A stretch of DNA of 64,000 nucleotides from Ditylenchus dipsaci. Its lineage: Eukaryota; Nematoda; Chromadorea; Rhabditida; Anguinidae. Each line of letters starts with the position of its first letter. The stretch's first letter is position 1. Below the pieces are notes generated by a model. It saw only the letters and a program-made list of their open reading frames with translations. It was not told where the DNA came from and ran no database searches. The stretch lies in NCBI GenBank assembly GCA_004194705.1, contig SADC01000868.1, positions 62,001 to 126,000 of the forward strand, given 5' to 3'. Below, in pieces: positions 48,251 through 59,900 of this stretch. The translations under genes and the position numbers were made by a program.

Positions 48251-51200
48251 CGGATCTCTTCCCTGTCCTAAAGAAGAAGCTGCTTTAATGGCCGCTGTGC
48301 AGCTGTGTGTAGAAGAGAATTGGCCGAGTAACAAGCGAACTCAAACCATTCGAAGACATCTTCTTAAAGGGCAATTTGGTTATTATTATTTTATTAAAAA
48401 ATAAAAAAGAAGATGTCCTAAACCCAATCGATTTCTAATAGAAAAATAATTATGAATCACTTTTTATTGAACAACAAAAGATGTTCCAAACAAATGAATC
48501 AAGCTTTTTTGAACAATACAACTGGAAATACACTTTTTCCATTCAAAGTATGCGCTGTCACAGTCTATTATTACTGCAGGAAGAATCCGGGATTTGGCCA
48601 ACAAGATAATGGTAACTCCTTGGGAAGTTGACCAGATATATTGCACACCTCCACGCGCCCTCTCCGAAAGTGCCTCAGCGGCTATTGCTAGAAAAATTTC
48701 TGTTGGCGTACAAAGAGAACAATTGGACTCTCGAAGGAGGCGTTCCTTGACATTTTTGCTTGCATGTGAGACTTTGATTTTTATTTGTAATTTGTCTTGA
48801 ACCAATGAACAATTTTTCAGGTCGGAGCCTGATCCAGTAAAATGATTTATTTTTTATTTTTTGGATTAAAACTTTTGTTTTTTGCATAGATGATGTCTTT
48901 GGAAGTGCAACAACATGTATTGCCAGGTATGCTTAACCAACTTAAAAATGTTGCTTCACAACAAAAATATTTGTTATTAGTGGATTTGCGTGGAGACAGA
49001 CGAACAATTAAATTGATCAGGCAAGTCTGAAATTATGAGTTTTAAAATAGAAATTAAAGTTGATAGATGTTTTAGGAACGCAAACGAAAAACTTTTCCAC
49101 AGCCATATATACGGTTTTTTGTTTAATGTTTCCATTTTCTGTCAAGTAGCATGTAAATCATTTAAGAAAGTGAACTAGGAATGAAAAAGCTTTACATTCA
49201 AGTGGGTTTTGATAAATAGTTTTTATAGTGGTTCATCAGGCAGTGATGTTTCAGACGGCTAAAAAGCTACCGGCATATGGCTGTAAGGTCTTTCAAGTTA
49301 AAGAATTGCTGCATGGACGGACATTGAGAAAGGTTAATTCGAAATATATTTGAAAAGACGTTTTCTGTAATTCTGCAGAAGTCTTTGTTACTGTAATTTT
49401 AGGCAAAAACTTTCTTCCGGATCATTGGGCTCCCTGACTCATTCTGAACAACTTTAATTTTCTAAAATTTTTTGAATGGGCGCGTTTTTGAAAAAATCTT
49501 TTGTCGAAAATCCTTAAAAAGTGCGTATTTTTTTGTTTGAGTGTTCGCTATTCTTTTTTCGACTGCGTATTTATTTGAAAGAGAATTTAATTTTACTTCG
49601 AATAGTGCAAAAAATCGAAAAAAAAGTCTCCCAGGACTTGTGGCCAAATGAAGTTAAATGGTGGCTGCAAAATTTCTCAAAATTTTTTTATTGACAATAT
49701 GCCAATCCTGAGGCCAGATTCATGATCAGCGTGATCATTTAGGTGTGAAAGTGTAATGAGAAAAATAAAATATGGTCAATGAAAGTTTGCGATTTTACCT
49801 TGGTCCCCTGTGGTTTGAAAAAAGAAGTACATAAGAGGCGACCAAGGCATAACTCACATTTTTTATGACATCATTTATTTTTCTGATTACACTTTCCCCT
49901 GTAAATCTGGCGAATCTGGCTGGCTTCAGAATTAGCATATTGTCAATAAAAAAAAATTCTGAGAAATTTTTCAAAAAATCAAAATTTCGCAGCCACCACT
50001 TAACTTCATTTGGCCACAAGACCTGGCACAGTGTTTCAAAATACAAAAATCTATTTGGTTCGTTTTTAAACAAAACGCCAAGATTTTTGAAAGTCTTTTT
50101 CAAAATTTTATTGGTTTCTTTCTTTTTTTGCTTTTCCGTGTAATTTTTTTTAGCAAAATATGAATTTTTCGAAACATAATTACACCATTTCAACCTTTTA
50201 TGACACATAGCACACCATACACGAAGATGGTAAAGCGTCAAATTTCGCTATAAAATAACTAAAGTGCAAAAATATCGAAAAAGCGAGACTTCGAAGCAAA
50301 AGCAAAATTTATCACCAATTCAAGCCAATAACAAATTTACATCAAAAAAATTTACTTCAGCATCATACACCGATTCCACAAATTATAGTTCTTCGTGTGA
50401 GCCTGCAGACCCACACAATTGGAAAATTGTGTAACATACAGCGCCGGCACCACATAATTGAAACAGTCAGAAGACTTTATTCACAAATCGTTAATAGGTT
50501 CTAAAACTCAAATAGACCAGAGGTTTCTTTATTATAGATCTATGCAACAAAACAATGACAACAATCCATAGGCACATAATTTAGAACTTGATGTCATCAA
50601 ATGGCGGGCTCCATCTTCGTCGATAATGATCACGCTGAAGTTATTTCGGCTGACCATAGGGCGTTTCTTAATTTCTATTAAGTACTTGATCAGAGCATAT
50701 AGTCTTCGGCCTCAGACTATCTAGACAGTGCAAATGTGAAAACAGTCTACGAAATTGTAAAATTACCATTTGTACAAGCTGTCGTAGTACATGGCCAATA
50801 TCCAGACACAAAGATGCCTTTTTGCCCTAACCTATTGGCCACTTTCAAAGAGACGCCTAGGCCTGTCCAAGCTTCACATCAGTAGACCGACCTACCATAC
50901 CCAAGAAGAGACCTAATTCTAAGACAGGTATGCATATAAAACACAACCATGTAACAATTTACCTGGTCTGGATTCATTGCCTGAGTAGCCAATTGAACTG
51001 AGAACTGCTTTGTTCTTCAACTTATCGCATGCACCAAATAGCAAAGACCAAGAGGAGGCACTTCAGCAGACTGCAGACTGAGTGCATACCTGAAAGACCA
51101 ACAGGTCAAATGGTGCACTGGTAGCGTGGAGACACTGGAAGCAGTTGAGGCGCTTTCTATCACACAAAAAACTGACCTGTTTGAGTCTTTTATTTCAGAG

Positions 51201-53799
51201 GTACTCGATAGTATTGTCGCAATTGCAATTGCACCGTCACACGTCCTTCGTATCGGCTGTTAATTCCCTAAACGCAAACATTGGAAAATACAACCACTGA
51301 GAAATTTACTTGCATAGACGAGTTTTTCCTGCCTTATTTGCGCTCACGATGACTTTTTTTGGCGCTCATCCTGGCACTTCTTGCTTCCATCAGAGCCCTT
51401 CTTGCTTCAGAAGTCCTTAGAATGCTAGCTTGCTTTGTTTCCAGCTCTTTCTGCACTGCAGTAGCGTGTCTTGTTCGGAGCATTAGGCTTGCCTGAAAAC
51501 GCAAAAAAATATACTGTAATAAACGACAGACAAAAAGTGCAAAACCACAGAGTTTTTCACACGATCTTTATAGCAAAATGTAGCCTGTGTATTCAGGCAC
51601 CAGAAAATCCAGACCGATTTTTGTAAAACCAGAATTTTCAAAACTAGAGGCTATTTGAAGCAAACAACTGGCATTTTTCCGAGTAAAAAAAGGGGTTTTT
51701 GCGTTTTCCATCTAACTTTTGCATAAAACCCTAAAATTTGCATTTTTTGTATACGTCCTTGGTACCAAAATGCAGCAAATTCACTCCACTATCGAGCCTC
51801 CAGTTGCGTTTCAGGAAACCTCGACAAGAAAATAGTGCTAGAATCTCAATCTAGTCAACTAGATGAAAAAAAATTCTTGGAAATTTTCACAGAAATCAAT
51901 TATAGCTTTCAAATTTTGCATGTTTTATGGGCATGTGATGGCTCATTCGAAAGCCCTTAGTGTAAGGAATAATCTGGCTATAAATATGCAAATTCTAAAG
52001 AGAAAAAAATTCGATGAGGAACACGAAATAAAAAATAGTCTGAAATCGACCATTTTTGAAAATTTGCCATTTTTTTATTTGGCGCCAAATTTTCCTAACA
52101 TACTAAAATTCGAATTTTGAAACACTGTGCTGGGAGAGTTATTTTTTTCGATTTTTCTGCACTACTCAACGGAAAATAAAATGCTCTTTCAAATAAGACG
52201 GAAAAAAAATCGAGCACCCGTTTACCTCTTGTGTTTAATTGCTTAAGAAATTTTTTTCCTGTTCAGAGGCCTATATATTGTACTTTTTGCTCTCATTCAC
52301 AGAATTTTTTTCTAGCATGAAAGAGCTGTCCATTCTGACTCAAATAATATATACCGCATTTCCTGTAATAAGCCTACAGTCGCCTTATTTTTCAACCTCC
52401 CTCCAAGGTGTCGGCTTATTAGAGAATGTCGGCAAATTAGAGCATGTCGGCTTATATTTCGACCCTTGGACAACAAAGTTGCCTAAGAAAATTTTAAGCG
52501 AAAGCTAAACAAGCAAGGCTATTTTTTCGCCTAAGGGCAGTTTTTTTCGACAGTTTGCCTTGATTTCTTTTGCCATTCTTCTTATTTCACAAAAAATACG
52601 GCTAACCCCTTTATTTGAAGGCATTCTAGAAGGTATTGTACCGTCTTTAGTTACTGAAGTAAGGCAAAACGACTTTTTAAGAAACGTTCTCGGTCAATAG
52701 TCTTGCTCGGCTTCATTTTGTAGTTAGAAAGCGCAAGGGGCTTAAAAGGTATGGGTTTGAGATCCGCAAACATACGATCACTCAAAATTGACTCTGGATA
52801 AATAAAAAATACCATGCATACAGAGTTTCTTTATGATGTATGTTCCATTTTTTCAATAAATGTTTTTAATCCTCGTAAGTGAGAATGAACCCTCTGAGTG
52901 TAGTCAAGACAACATAAAAAGAGCGGCTGAAAATCAATGCAAACTGTTCAAGGTAAACTTTCTCTTTAAAACCAGCGCAAAGTGCCATTTTACCCAGAAA
53001 ATCCAAAAAAAAAATTAATTAAAGTTCTTAATAACACAATTTGGCTCATTAGAGCATGTCGGCTCAATGGCTCATGTCGGCTCATTAGAGGAAATACGGT
53101 AGTTTGTAAATACAGAGTAGAAAAAAGAACAGCCAACACTCAAAACGAAAAAAACTCACTTTTTAGGAATTTCCAACAAAAGATTAAAAAAATGCGAACA
53201 TTCGAAAATTTTTAATGTGAAAATTCATCGACCCAAATTAAAATTGTTCAGAACGAGTCAGGGAACACAATGATCCGGAAGAAAATTTTTGCCTAAAAAT
53301 CACAGTAACAACTACTTCTGCAAAATTACACAAAACGTCTTTTGAATGATATGAAAAAGTATTTTTAGACTGTGAGGCTTCTATGTTTGAGCAGTTCTGT
53401 GCTTTGTCTTTTGGATGGTTCTTCAAAAATGGTTTTAAAAAGGCAATTTTAATCCATACCGATTTTCTTTTAATAGAAGAGCCCCTGCCTTTATAAATTT
53501 AAAAAGCGTGTTTCAGGGGTAATATTTTCGACTAATTTTGATTTAAAAAAATATACCTAAAACTCTAATATACAACAGTAGCTCTTTTATCAGAGATAAT
53601 ACGGTAATTTTCTAAAATTTTAAAATTTGTTGAAGAAAAATTTTCAGGCAACATGCTGCCACCCTCAATCAATGGCGCATTGGAGGCGGCGTTTCCAAAC
53701 ATCAACTGTTGCTTGTAATATTATTTTCCCGAAAAAAAACACTTGTTAATCTAATGTAAAATTTGTAGGAATTCCGAGGAGCTAAGTGGCAATTGATTG
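48251..53799 (+). CDS. FERM-like segment joined in phase to the PLC epsilon exons
   Basis: Exon 48251-48378 joins 48580-48765 in phase (CPKEEAALMAAVQLCVEENW, IRRHLLKGQFGRIRDLANKI, MVTPWEVDQIYCTPPRALSE). A further exon at 48890 onward (LEVQQHV) and pieces near 48.98-49.1 kb (VDLRGDRRTIKLIR) follow. Exon about 49254-49330 reads AKKLPAYGCKVFQVKELLHG, like the end of lobe F2 or start of F3 of FERM domains. After a 4-kb fold-back insertion, 53648-53714 reads QWRIGGGVSKHQLLL and 53769-53799 reads EFRGAKWQLI, like the F3 (PTB-like) strands. The last exon leaves one base that combines with 53995 to continue as APSYNVLKSISMSLWEI. That places the segment in the same reading frame as the CDC25 domain. 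FERM assignment is by pattern only. Confidence 0.5.
49350..53375. mobile_element. Outer 4-kb fold-back element in the PLC epsilon gene
   Basis: The left arm (49350-49570) and right arm (53105-53375) pair: AAAAGACGTTTTCTGTAATT faces AAATTACACAAAACGTCTTT, CTGACTCATTCTGAACA faces TGTTCAGAACGAGTCAG, and GAGTGTTCGCTATTC faces AACAGCCAACACTC. Inside lie a second inverted pair (49630-49700 against 49920-50035) and a CCGTATT-family element (52355-53099). The 50.3-52.3 kb stretch has no recognised gene. Confidence 0.65.
52355..53099. mobile_element. CCGTATT-family element, about 745 bp
   Basis: Ends are TA|CCGCATTTCCTGTAATAAGC and CTCATTAGAGGAAATACGG|TA. Repeated GTCGGCTTATTAGAG/GGCTCATTAGAGCATGTCGG units sit near both ends. 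The core contains the CTCTGGAT...CATGCATACAGAG module seen in three other elements. Confidence 0.75.
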
Positions 53800-53994
53800 G
53801 TAAGTAAAAATTTTTTTACCAAAAAGTAAGAATAAAGCATATAAAAAGACAAAATATATTTAATTTTCAGTCTGGAAAAAACCGAAACAGTCAGAAATAT
53901 AGAAAATAGCATAGATTTAAGGCAGTCTCAAGAGAAATACATAAAAAAGACTTATCGCCCAAATTTGTTTTTTTTCAATAAAAAAAATTTCCAG

Positions 53995-56900
53995 CGCCCA
54001 GCTATAACGTTTTGAAGTCAATATCCATGTCTCTTTGGGAGATAATGCAGAATAGGGCTAGTATCCTAGTCCAGAAGACATTTAATAAATCTGCTCGTCC
54101 CAGTCTGGCCCTCTTTGAAGCTCAAAATCGCTCTGGTAGGGTTTAGATGTTCCTTTTAAAATCTTTATTTAATCCACTTTGGGATACGTTAAAAATTAAA
54201 CGGAACATGTTATAGGTCAATCCTCGCGTACAAACTCCTACTCTTCCGCAACTTCATCATTTCGGAGCAGTTTGAATTGCTCCGGAGAGCCAATCACACT
54301 GTTTCGACTCGAACTAGAACGTCTCCAATACATCCTTCATTTCCCGGAAGAAGTTGCTTTTCAACTATCTGCAACGGAATATCAGGTAGCTGATATACTA
54401 CTTATTTCCCTTAAAATATACCTACTACCTCAACTTTGAAGTAAAATATAAAGTAAAATGTAAAATATGAAGATTCTTCCAAAATAGCGAAAGTTGAATT
54501 GCTGGTCGTTTATATCTATCAAGTCTACCGATTTTGATTTTTGCCTTTGTTTATACAGGGTGGCCCGAAAAAGCTGTTTCCCCATCGATTTCCCCAATAA
54601 AATAGATGAGAGAAGATAAGCTACCTGGGAGCTCTTCCAAACGAAACACAAAAGATGTGCTTGAAAAAATGGCAATAAATTACAGACGAAAAAATCAAAA
54701 TATCCATAATTTTTGTGCCACCCTGTATCACTAAAAACACAAAATGAACTTATTTTAGAGATTGAAAAATTAATATGGTAAATGTGATTTTAATTTTTCA
54801 AATTTTTTTAGCTTTTCTACAGCATTTCACCCATTGACTTCATTCGCTATGTAGGCAGTGATTTAGCCTCTATCCCATCCACAGAAAACCCAAGTCCTGT
54901 TCGAAATCTTGTGAAGAGGTTGTTTTAAAAATTAAAGTTTTGCTCAAAAAAAAATATCGTGCGAAATAATTAGGCTCTCAGAGGTCAGCAGCTGGATTAC
55001 ACATGTTTGTTTTGCCTCTTTTTTCACCCTTGTTTTACGAATTTATTACAGGTGATTATAAGTCAAGTAATTTTTTTTTTAATTTTTTTGTTGCTTCGAA
55101 TAATTGATCATCATTGATATCATTTCGAACTTATTTTAGCTTTTTTTAAAAGTTCGGCTAAAATTCATAAAGTTTTAGCTAGAGTTGTGAAATAGGAAAT
55201 TTCGGATATTCCTCGGAAAAATTGTTCTAATTTTCCGTCAGTATGTGTTTTGGGAAAATAGAAATTTGTTTTTTATAAGCCTTTCATACTTTTTTGCGTG
55301 CTTAGTTGGATGTGTGCTGTCTTTTTTTAATTACGGAAGGTTAGGACAACACTAAATGAAGGGCTACTACATCAGGACTGTAAATTTTTATTTTTGACAT
55401 CCTACATCCACATCTGGCCTAAAAAAATTTTGACATCCACATCCGACATCCGACCCAAAAATTTTCGACATCCAACATCCGACATCCGGATGTGAAATTT
55501 TTGACATCCGAAACATCCGAAAAATCCATGTAAAATCAATGAAAACATCCGCTGACATCCGACCTGAAAATTTATTGACATCCAACATCCACATCCGCCG
55601 GATGTGGATGTTTCGGATGTATACATCCACATCCGGATGTATCTTCCGGATGTTTTTACAGCCCTGTACTACATTAGTTTTTCAAACATTTTCAACAGGT
55701 GCCATAATATTAGGTTGGTGCATAAGTTTTAAACCATACAAAAGACTTTTTTTGCAAACGAAAGTTTCTCTTATAACAAAATCCAAACAATAGGTTTTGT
55801 AGCCCTGAATCTCCTCTTTCAAATGGCATATATAACTTACCGTATTTCCTCTAATAGAAGCCCATGGGCTTCTATTTTTCAACCTCTCAAAAATCTTGAA
55901 ATTGTCAATCAAAAATGACCTTAACTCCGAAACCTTAGTCAAAAAATAGGGGTGGGCTTCTATTAGAGCATGGCTTCTATTAGAGGAATACGGTAGCTTG
56001 ATTATTCTGGATAACTCACCATTTGGGTCCAAACACTTGTCTGGTCATTTTGAGAAGGTTACCCGCGTTTTCATCACTTTAACTGGTCAAATGTTTTATT
56101 GAATTTTGAGCGTCACGACAAAATTTTATCACCATGTTGTAGCGCAGCTCAAGAGCTACAAAACCCATATTACAGAATCATTTTTTTTTGAAAATCTGAG
56201 TATTGAGATATGGCCTTTTGGAAAAAATCATTTTCTTGAAAAAATGACGAAAACGCAAGTTTTTGCCAATATTTCTGATTTCGGTCATTTTTTCAAGAAA
56301 ATGATTTTTTCCAAAAGGCCATATCTCAATACTCAGATTTTCAAAAATCATTCTGTAATATGGGTTTGTAGCTCTTGAGCTGCGCTACAACATGGTGATA
56401 ACATATTGTTATGACGATTAAAATTCAATAAAACATTTGACCAGTTAAAGTGATGAAAACGCGGTAACCTTCTCAAAATGACCAGACAAGTGTTTGGACC
56501 CAAATGGTGAGTTATCCAGAATAATCAAGCTAAGTTAAATATGCCATTTGAAAGAGGAGATTCAGGGCTACAAAACCTATTGTTTGGATTTTGTTATAAG
56601 AGAAATTTTCGTTTTGCAAAAAAAGTCTTTTGTATGGTTTAAAACTTATGCACCAACCTAATATCAAGAATGAATTCTACAGTTAATTGTACGGCCACAG
56701 TTAACTGTGCAGCTGGCCAGGGGCGTAGACAGAGGGTTCTAAGTGGGTTTTAGTCCTCTCCCTTCTGTCAGATTTTTTTAAAAAAACACTATAAACTTTA
56801 AAAACAGAGGATACGCCTCTGTAGCGAGCAACCCTTTTTAATTTACCGATTTTCGGTAAGTTATACGGGTTATGGCAGGTTAGCGATATTTTTCGGTGAG

Positions 56901-59900
56901 TAATGCTTTGGTCGGTAGAATATTTTGGTGTCAACAAAGTTCTTTGCTGAATTAGGATTAGATATTCATCAAAAAACGAGTACTCTTTAATAAATGTTGA
57001 CTATATTTCTATTTTTTCTAATTTTCCGAAATATTTCTACTTTCCCGGAAAATTTTCCATTTTCTAATTTTCCGGGAAATTCCACAACTCTAGTTTTAGC
57101 CCACGCATGATGACAGGAAAAATTGCCTTTCAGTAAGTTATTAAAGAAATTACATTTTACTGTTTACTAAACTGATTGTTTTAGTCTATCATTCGGTAAG
57201 CACCGAAAATTATGCACACTTAAATATGCAATTTTTTAAAATTGTAGTGTCATTGACATTTGTGGAAGATCGGCAATTTCAACGCAGCTGTTGAAATTTT
57301 GATGGGCTTGAAAAGCAACAAATTAAGGCCGTTTTGGTTCGGATCTTTCAATTTTTTACATAAACAAACTTTTTAAAATTAAAGGCTTTCTTTGAAACTC
57401 GAGGAGCGCCAGCGTTATGAAGAGGTTTCGAGCTCTCTATTTATTTTCTAATTTAAAGATATTTAGTTTGTGGATATTTTGCTACCAAATAGTGAAACAT
57501 CCCCGCCTCACCCAATGTACATTGAGGCCGTTCAAAAGGCATTACGCATGCCACAGGTTGAACAACAAAACTTTTGGCAGTCGGTCAGAAAATACATTTA
57601 CTATTATTTTTAGTGCCGTATTGTGCCATACTTTGGAACATTTTTACGGTTAGACTTTTAGTAAAAATATATCCCAGAAAAAAGTTTGATTTCAGTGACT
57701 TATATGCCTTAGTCAATGATATGCCTAATGTTGTAATTATTGGTAATGATGGAGAGACAGAAAAGCTAAAGGTGAGAAAAATGTTCAGAGAGTTGAAAAA
57801 TCTGACTCTAGTGTAGAATACCATAACCTACCCCCACCCCAATATTTCCTTCTAACACTCTAAAGGCGATTGATTTTCGGGGTTTTTGTATCTCCATAGT
57901 TTTAGATACTTTTCGTCGGGTTTTTGTGGATTGCATTGCCCCAGTGGTGGGTCAGACGATGGCAATAACAAAGGTCTTGAAGACATTTTGTTCAAAAATT
58001 ACCATTTTTGCCTTATGAGAAGAAGTGGGTATCGTGGTTTTTAACATCCATGATACCCGTATCGACCACATCTTAAAAAAATTCTTTCTAAGACTACAAG
58101 ACAAGCGTAGTTCTAGGCCAATTTCACTGCGAGTAGGTTTGGGTAGGTCAGATTTGGGGGGAAGGTTATTTTATACTAGCACTAAAAATCTGTATCTATT
58201 TTAAAAAACTTATTATCGTATTTCCGATTACTGAGGCGAAATTTCAATTTTTTGTTTTAAAATTGATTTAAAAAAATACTCGACCAGACAAAACTATTAC
58301 AAAAAACCTTTTGTCAAACTTGGAGCTTAAAACACATGAGCGTTTCAAATCCTGCACAATTATTATAGCACCCTGTCAATAATATTTCTAAACATGTTTT
58401 TAGTTTCTTCAAGATGTGAATGGAGATGACCACTACTCATCAAACATAGCTGGTTTGTAAAGCTTCAGTATTAAGGTTTTTGTATGTAATGTATCTATTC
58501 AGTGGGCGGGCTGTTAAACACTGATAAAATCAATTTGGTGGCAATCATTCTTGATAATTTGGTGTGCTGGTTGAATATCCAACAATATTGGCCCCATAAA
58601 CATCCAAATAGTTTTAGGAAACATTCCATAAACACAATCGACAATTAACCAGATATGTGGAGACTCCCATCGAAGCCACTGGTTTATTACATAATTTTCA
58701 ATTTTATAAAAAAAATCCTGCTCAGGTGCACCAACAAGCGTTAGTGAGCCTCCCGAGGTAAAAAATTACGAGCCTGTCCAGCCAATAGCTCATTCTGCAC
58801 CTGGTGTCACTCTGATTCCTTTGAATTCTGCCACTTTCGACTTAGATGTAATTTTTTTTGAAATTTTTATGATAATTTTTTTCTAATTTAGATGATCCAG
58901 AAAATCCAGCATGGAACTACTGTATATTTTTCCGCAAAAATCATTTCGTCAACAAAAATGACAATATTTCAGGTAATTCATTATGATCCTGATTCTGGCA
59001 GAAGTAATATTTCAAATTCATATTTTTGTTTACGAGTAAAGTAGCACTTAATGATTAGGTTGCTTGTGTCGATTGGTTTTGGATGCGAGCTGTAGCTTAG
59101 TTTCCTGGCACCGGATTTATTATGGAGGCAAAGAAGGTCGAGAAAAAGTATAAGTTTGAAGTTTTGCAAAAAAATTGACTGAAAAGATTTGTCAGGATGC
59201 AACCACAGCAGCCAAGAGTACAGTTAACTTGCAAAACATTCAAATGTCAGAAACAGTCAAGTATCCACAAACATCTGCTTGGCCTTCTCGACCACCTGGG
59301 TCCGCATCCACATTAAGCTTGGATGAAGGGTTTATTCGAACCACTTTCATCAAAGCTATTGAAGGTGTAGGTATGGCTTTCGTTTTGTTTTTTTTTCTCC
59401 TAAAAACAGTTTCGCTTTTATCAGATTCCTATGATCTGGATATTGAGGCTATTTATCGACGGCACAGTGCCGAAGAAATGTCTGTGCCTGTAATTTGTTG
59501 GACCATTAATTTTGGGTTAGTTTTTAATAAGGCATAAAAGTAAGGTAGCAGGCGGGAGGTCTGGAGGGGGTAGCTCTAGCAGTTTAGACACCCCTGTGCC
59601 CAGATTTCGCTTGAGAGAAATTACCCGTATCGTATACGGGTCCGGAAAAACTCCAATACCCGGTAGCCGGATAGAGCCAAATTACCCGCCCGAATGCTAA
59701 ACTGTATAAGAGTGTAATAGTTATAAAAAATTCACCGTATTTTTCTCTAGTAGAAGCCCACACCCCGTACCACCTATTTTCGACTGCGGTTTCAGAGTTA
59801 GGGCCATTTTTGATTGACAATTTCAATGAGAATATGGAAATGAGGAAATATTTCAATATGGAAGCCCATGGCTTTTATTATAGAAATTACGGTATAATAC

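Noticed and set aside
48464..48805. Minus-strand 113-codon open frame
   Set aside because: The plus strand here reads through the FERM-like exon 48580-48765 in phase with 48251-48378. The minus frame ignores that structure.
55388..55793. Cys/Met/Asp-rich frames suggesting a secreted repeat protein
   Set aside because: Pure translation of the CATCCGACATCC repeat; present in two overlapping frames and on both strands.
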